Below, one piece after another: positions 63,901 to 64,000 of a stretch of 64,000 nucleotides of DNA. Where the stretch lies: positions 362,501 to 426,500 of the forward strand of contig BRXU01000011.1 of NCBI GenBank assembly GCA_030267565.1. The letters run 5' to 3'. The notes under the pieces were generated by a model. The model did no database searches and was not told the origin of the DNA. It was given only the letters and a program-made list of their open reading frames with translations. Both the position numbers and the translations under genes were made by a program. Source of the stretch: Pleodorina starrii (Eukaryota > Chlorophyta > Chlorophyceae > Chlamydomonadales > Volvocaceae). Every line of letters begins with the position of its first letter. Position 1 is the stretch's first letter.

Positions 63901-64000
63901 GGCGCCGTATGTATACAGGGCCTAACACAAATGGGCCCCACACGGGACACCCCACTCGCCCCACTGTGGGTCGGAAGCCCGCCAGTTCTGACGACAGTTC
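60924..64000 (+). repeat. Tandem unit copy 3 (first 3,077 bp; runs off the window)
   Basis: Same left junction and the same order of features as copies 1 and 2 until the window ends in the spacer, before the fasciclin exons would begin. Confidence 0.97.
60955..61913 (+). pseudogene. Last two exons of the TIR-like/TPR gene, unit copy 3
   Basis: Exons 60955-61332 and 61673-61913, identical in translation to the two earlier copies; again without any 5' part. Confidence 0.85.

Noticed and set aside
47542..64000. Tandem unit as a retrotransposon or DNA transposon
   Set aside because: No reverse transcriptase, integrase, transposase, terminal repeats or target duplication; the edges lie inside ordinary gene introns and exons.

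Overview
The window looks like nuclear DNA of a ciliated chlorophycean green alga in the Chlamydomonas/Volvox neighbourhood. This is inference from several signs: GC-rich genes split into many short exons with GT..AG introns; TGTAA polyadenylation-type signals; TTTTAGGG and TTTAGGG telomere-like motifs; Ala/Gly/Gln-rich low-complexity coding stretches; a plastid-type cyclophilin; and an SnRK2-like kinase. Nothing suggests bacterial operons, and no tRNA, rRNA or CRISPR array was recognised.

Layout. Bases 1-13476 are one uninterrupted 14-bp satellite of about 960 units. It has near-perfect blocks and a diverged part (about 3.4-8.3 kb) that carries a roughly 1-kb higher-order duplication. Then follow a MYND zinc-finger gene (+, 14148-16545), a plastid cyclophilin (-, 17446-19375, first exon uncertain), a two-membrane-segment protein of unknown family (+, 21627-26748, first exon provisional), an almost gene-free 5-kb stretch (26749-31724), an SnRK2-like kinase in 13 exons (-, 31725-38066), 3-hydroxy-3-methylglutaryl-CoA lyase in 8 exons (+, 38840-42758), and a gene with a TIR-like domain and kinesin-light-chain-type TPR repeats (+, 44221-48531). 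Kinase and lyase start divergently from a 773-bp shared promoter region. MYND gene and cyclophilin end tail to tail.

From 47542 to the window end the sequence is a head-to-tail tandem repeat of a 6,691-bp unit: two full copies plus 3,077 bp of a third. The copies look identical wherever I compared them, homopolymer runs included. Each unit holds the last two exons of the TIR-like/TPR gene (+) and, facing it, the last five exons of a fasciclin (FAS1) gene (-). Unit edges cut both genes, so only the first TPR copy has its N-terminus, and any fasciclin copy with its N-terminus must lie beyond the window. Either this is a very recent segmental amplification or an assembly artefact.

The genes do not form one pathway. 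They cover plastid protein folding and redox (cyclophilin), stress or nutrient signalling (kinase), leucine breakdown (lyase), surface or wall adhesion (fasciclin) and an NLR-like sensor architecture (TIR-like/TPR). The points most worth checking are the tandem unit with its phase-2 symmetric TPR exons, the satellite with its higher-order repeat, and a recurrent GTACGRCA octamer that starts at least seven introns. Exon models were built by hand from splice sites, reading phase and family similarity; no alignment or search was run.
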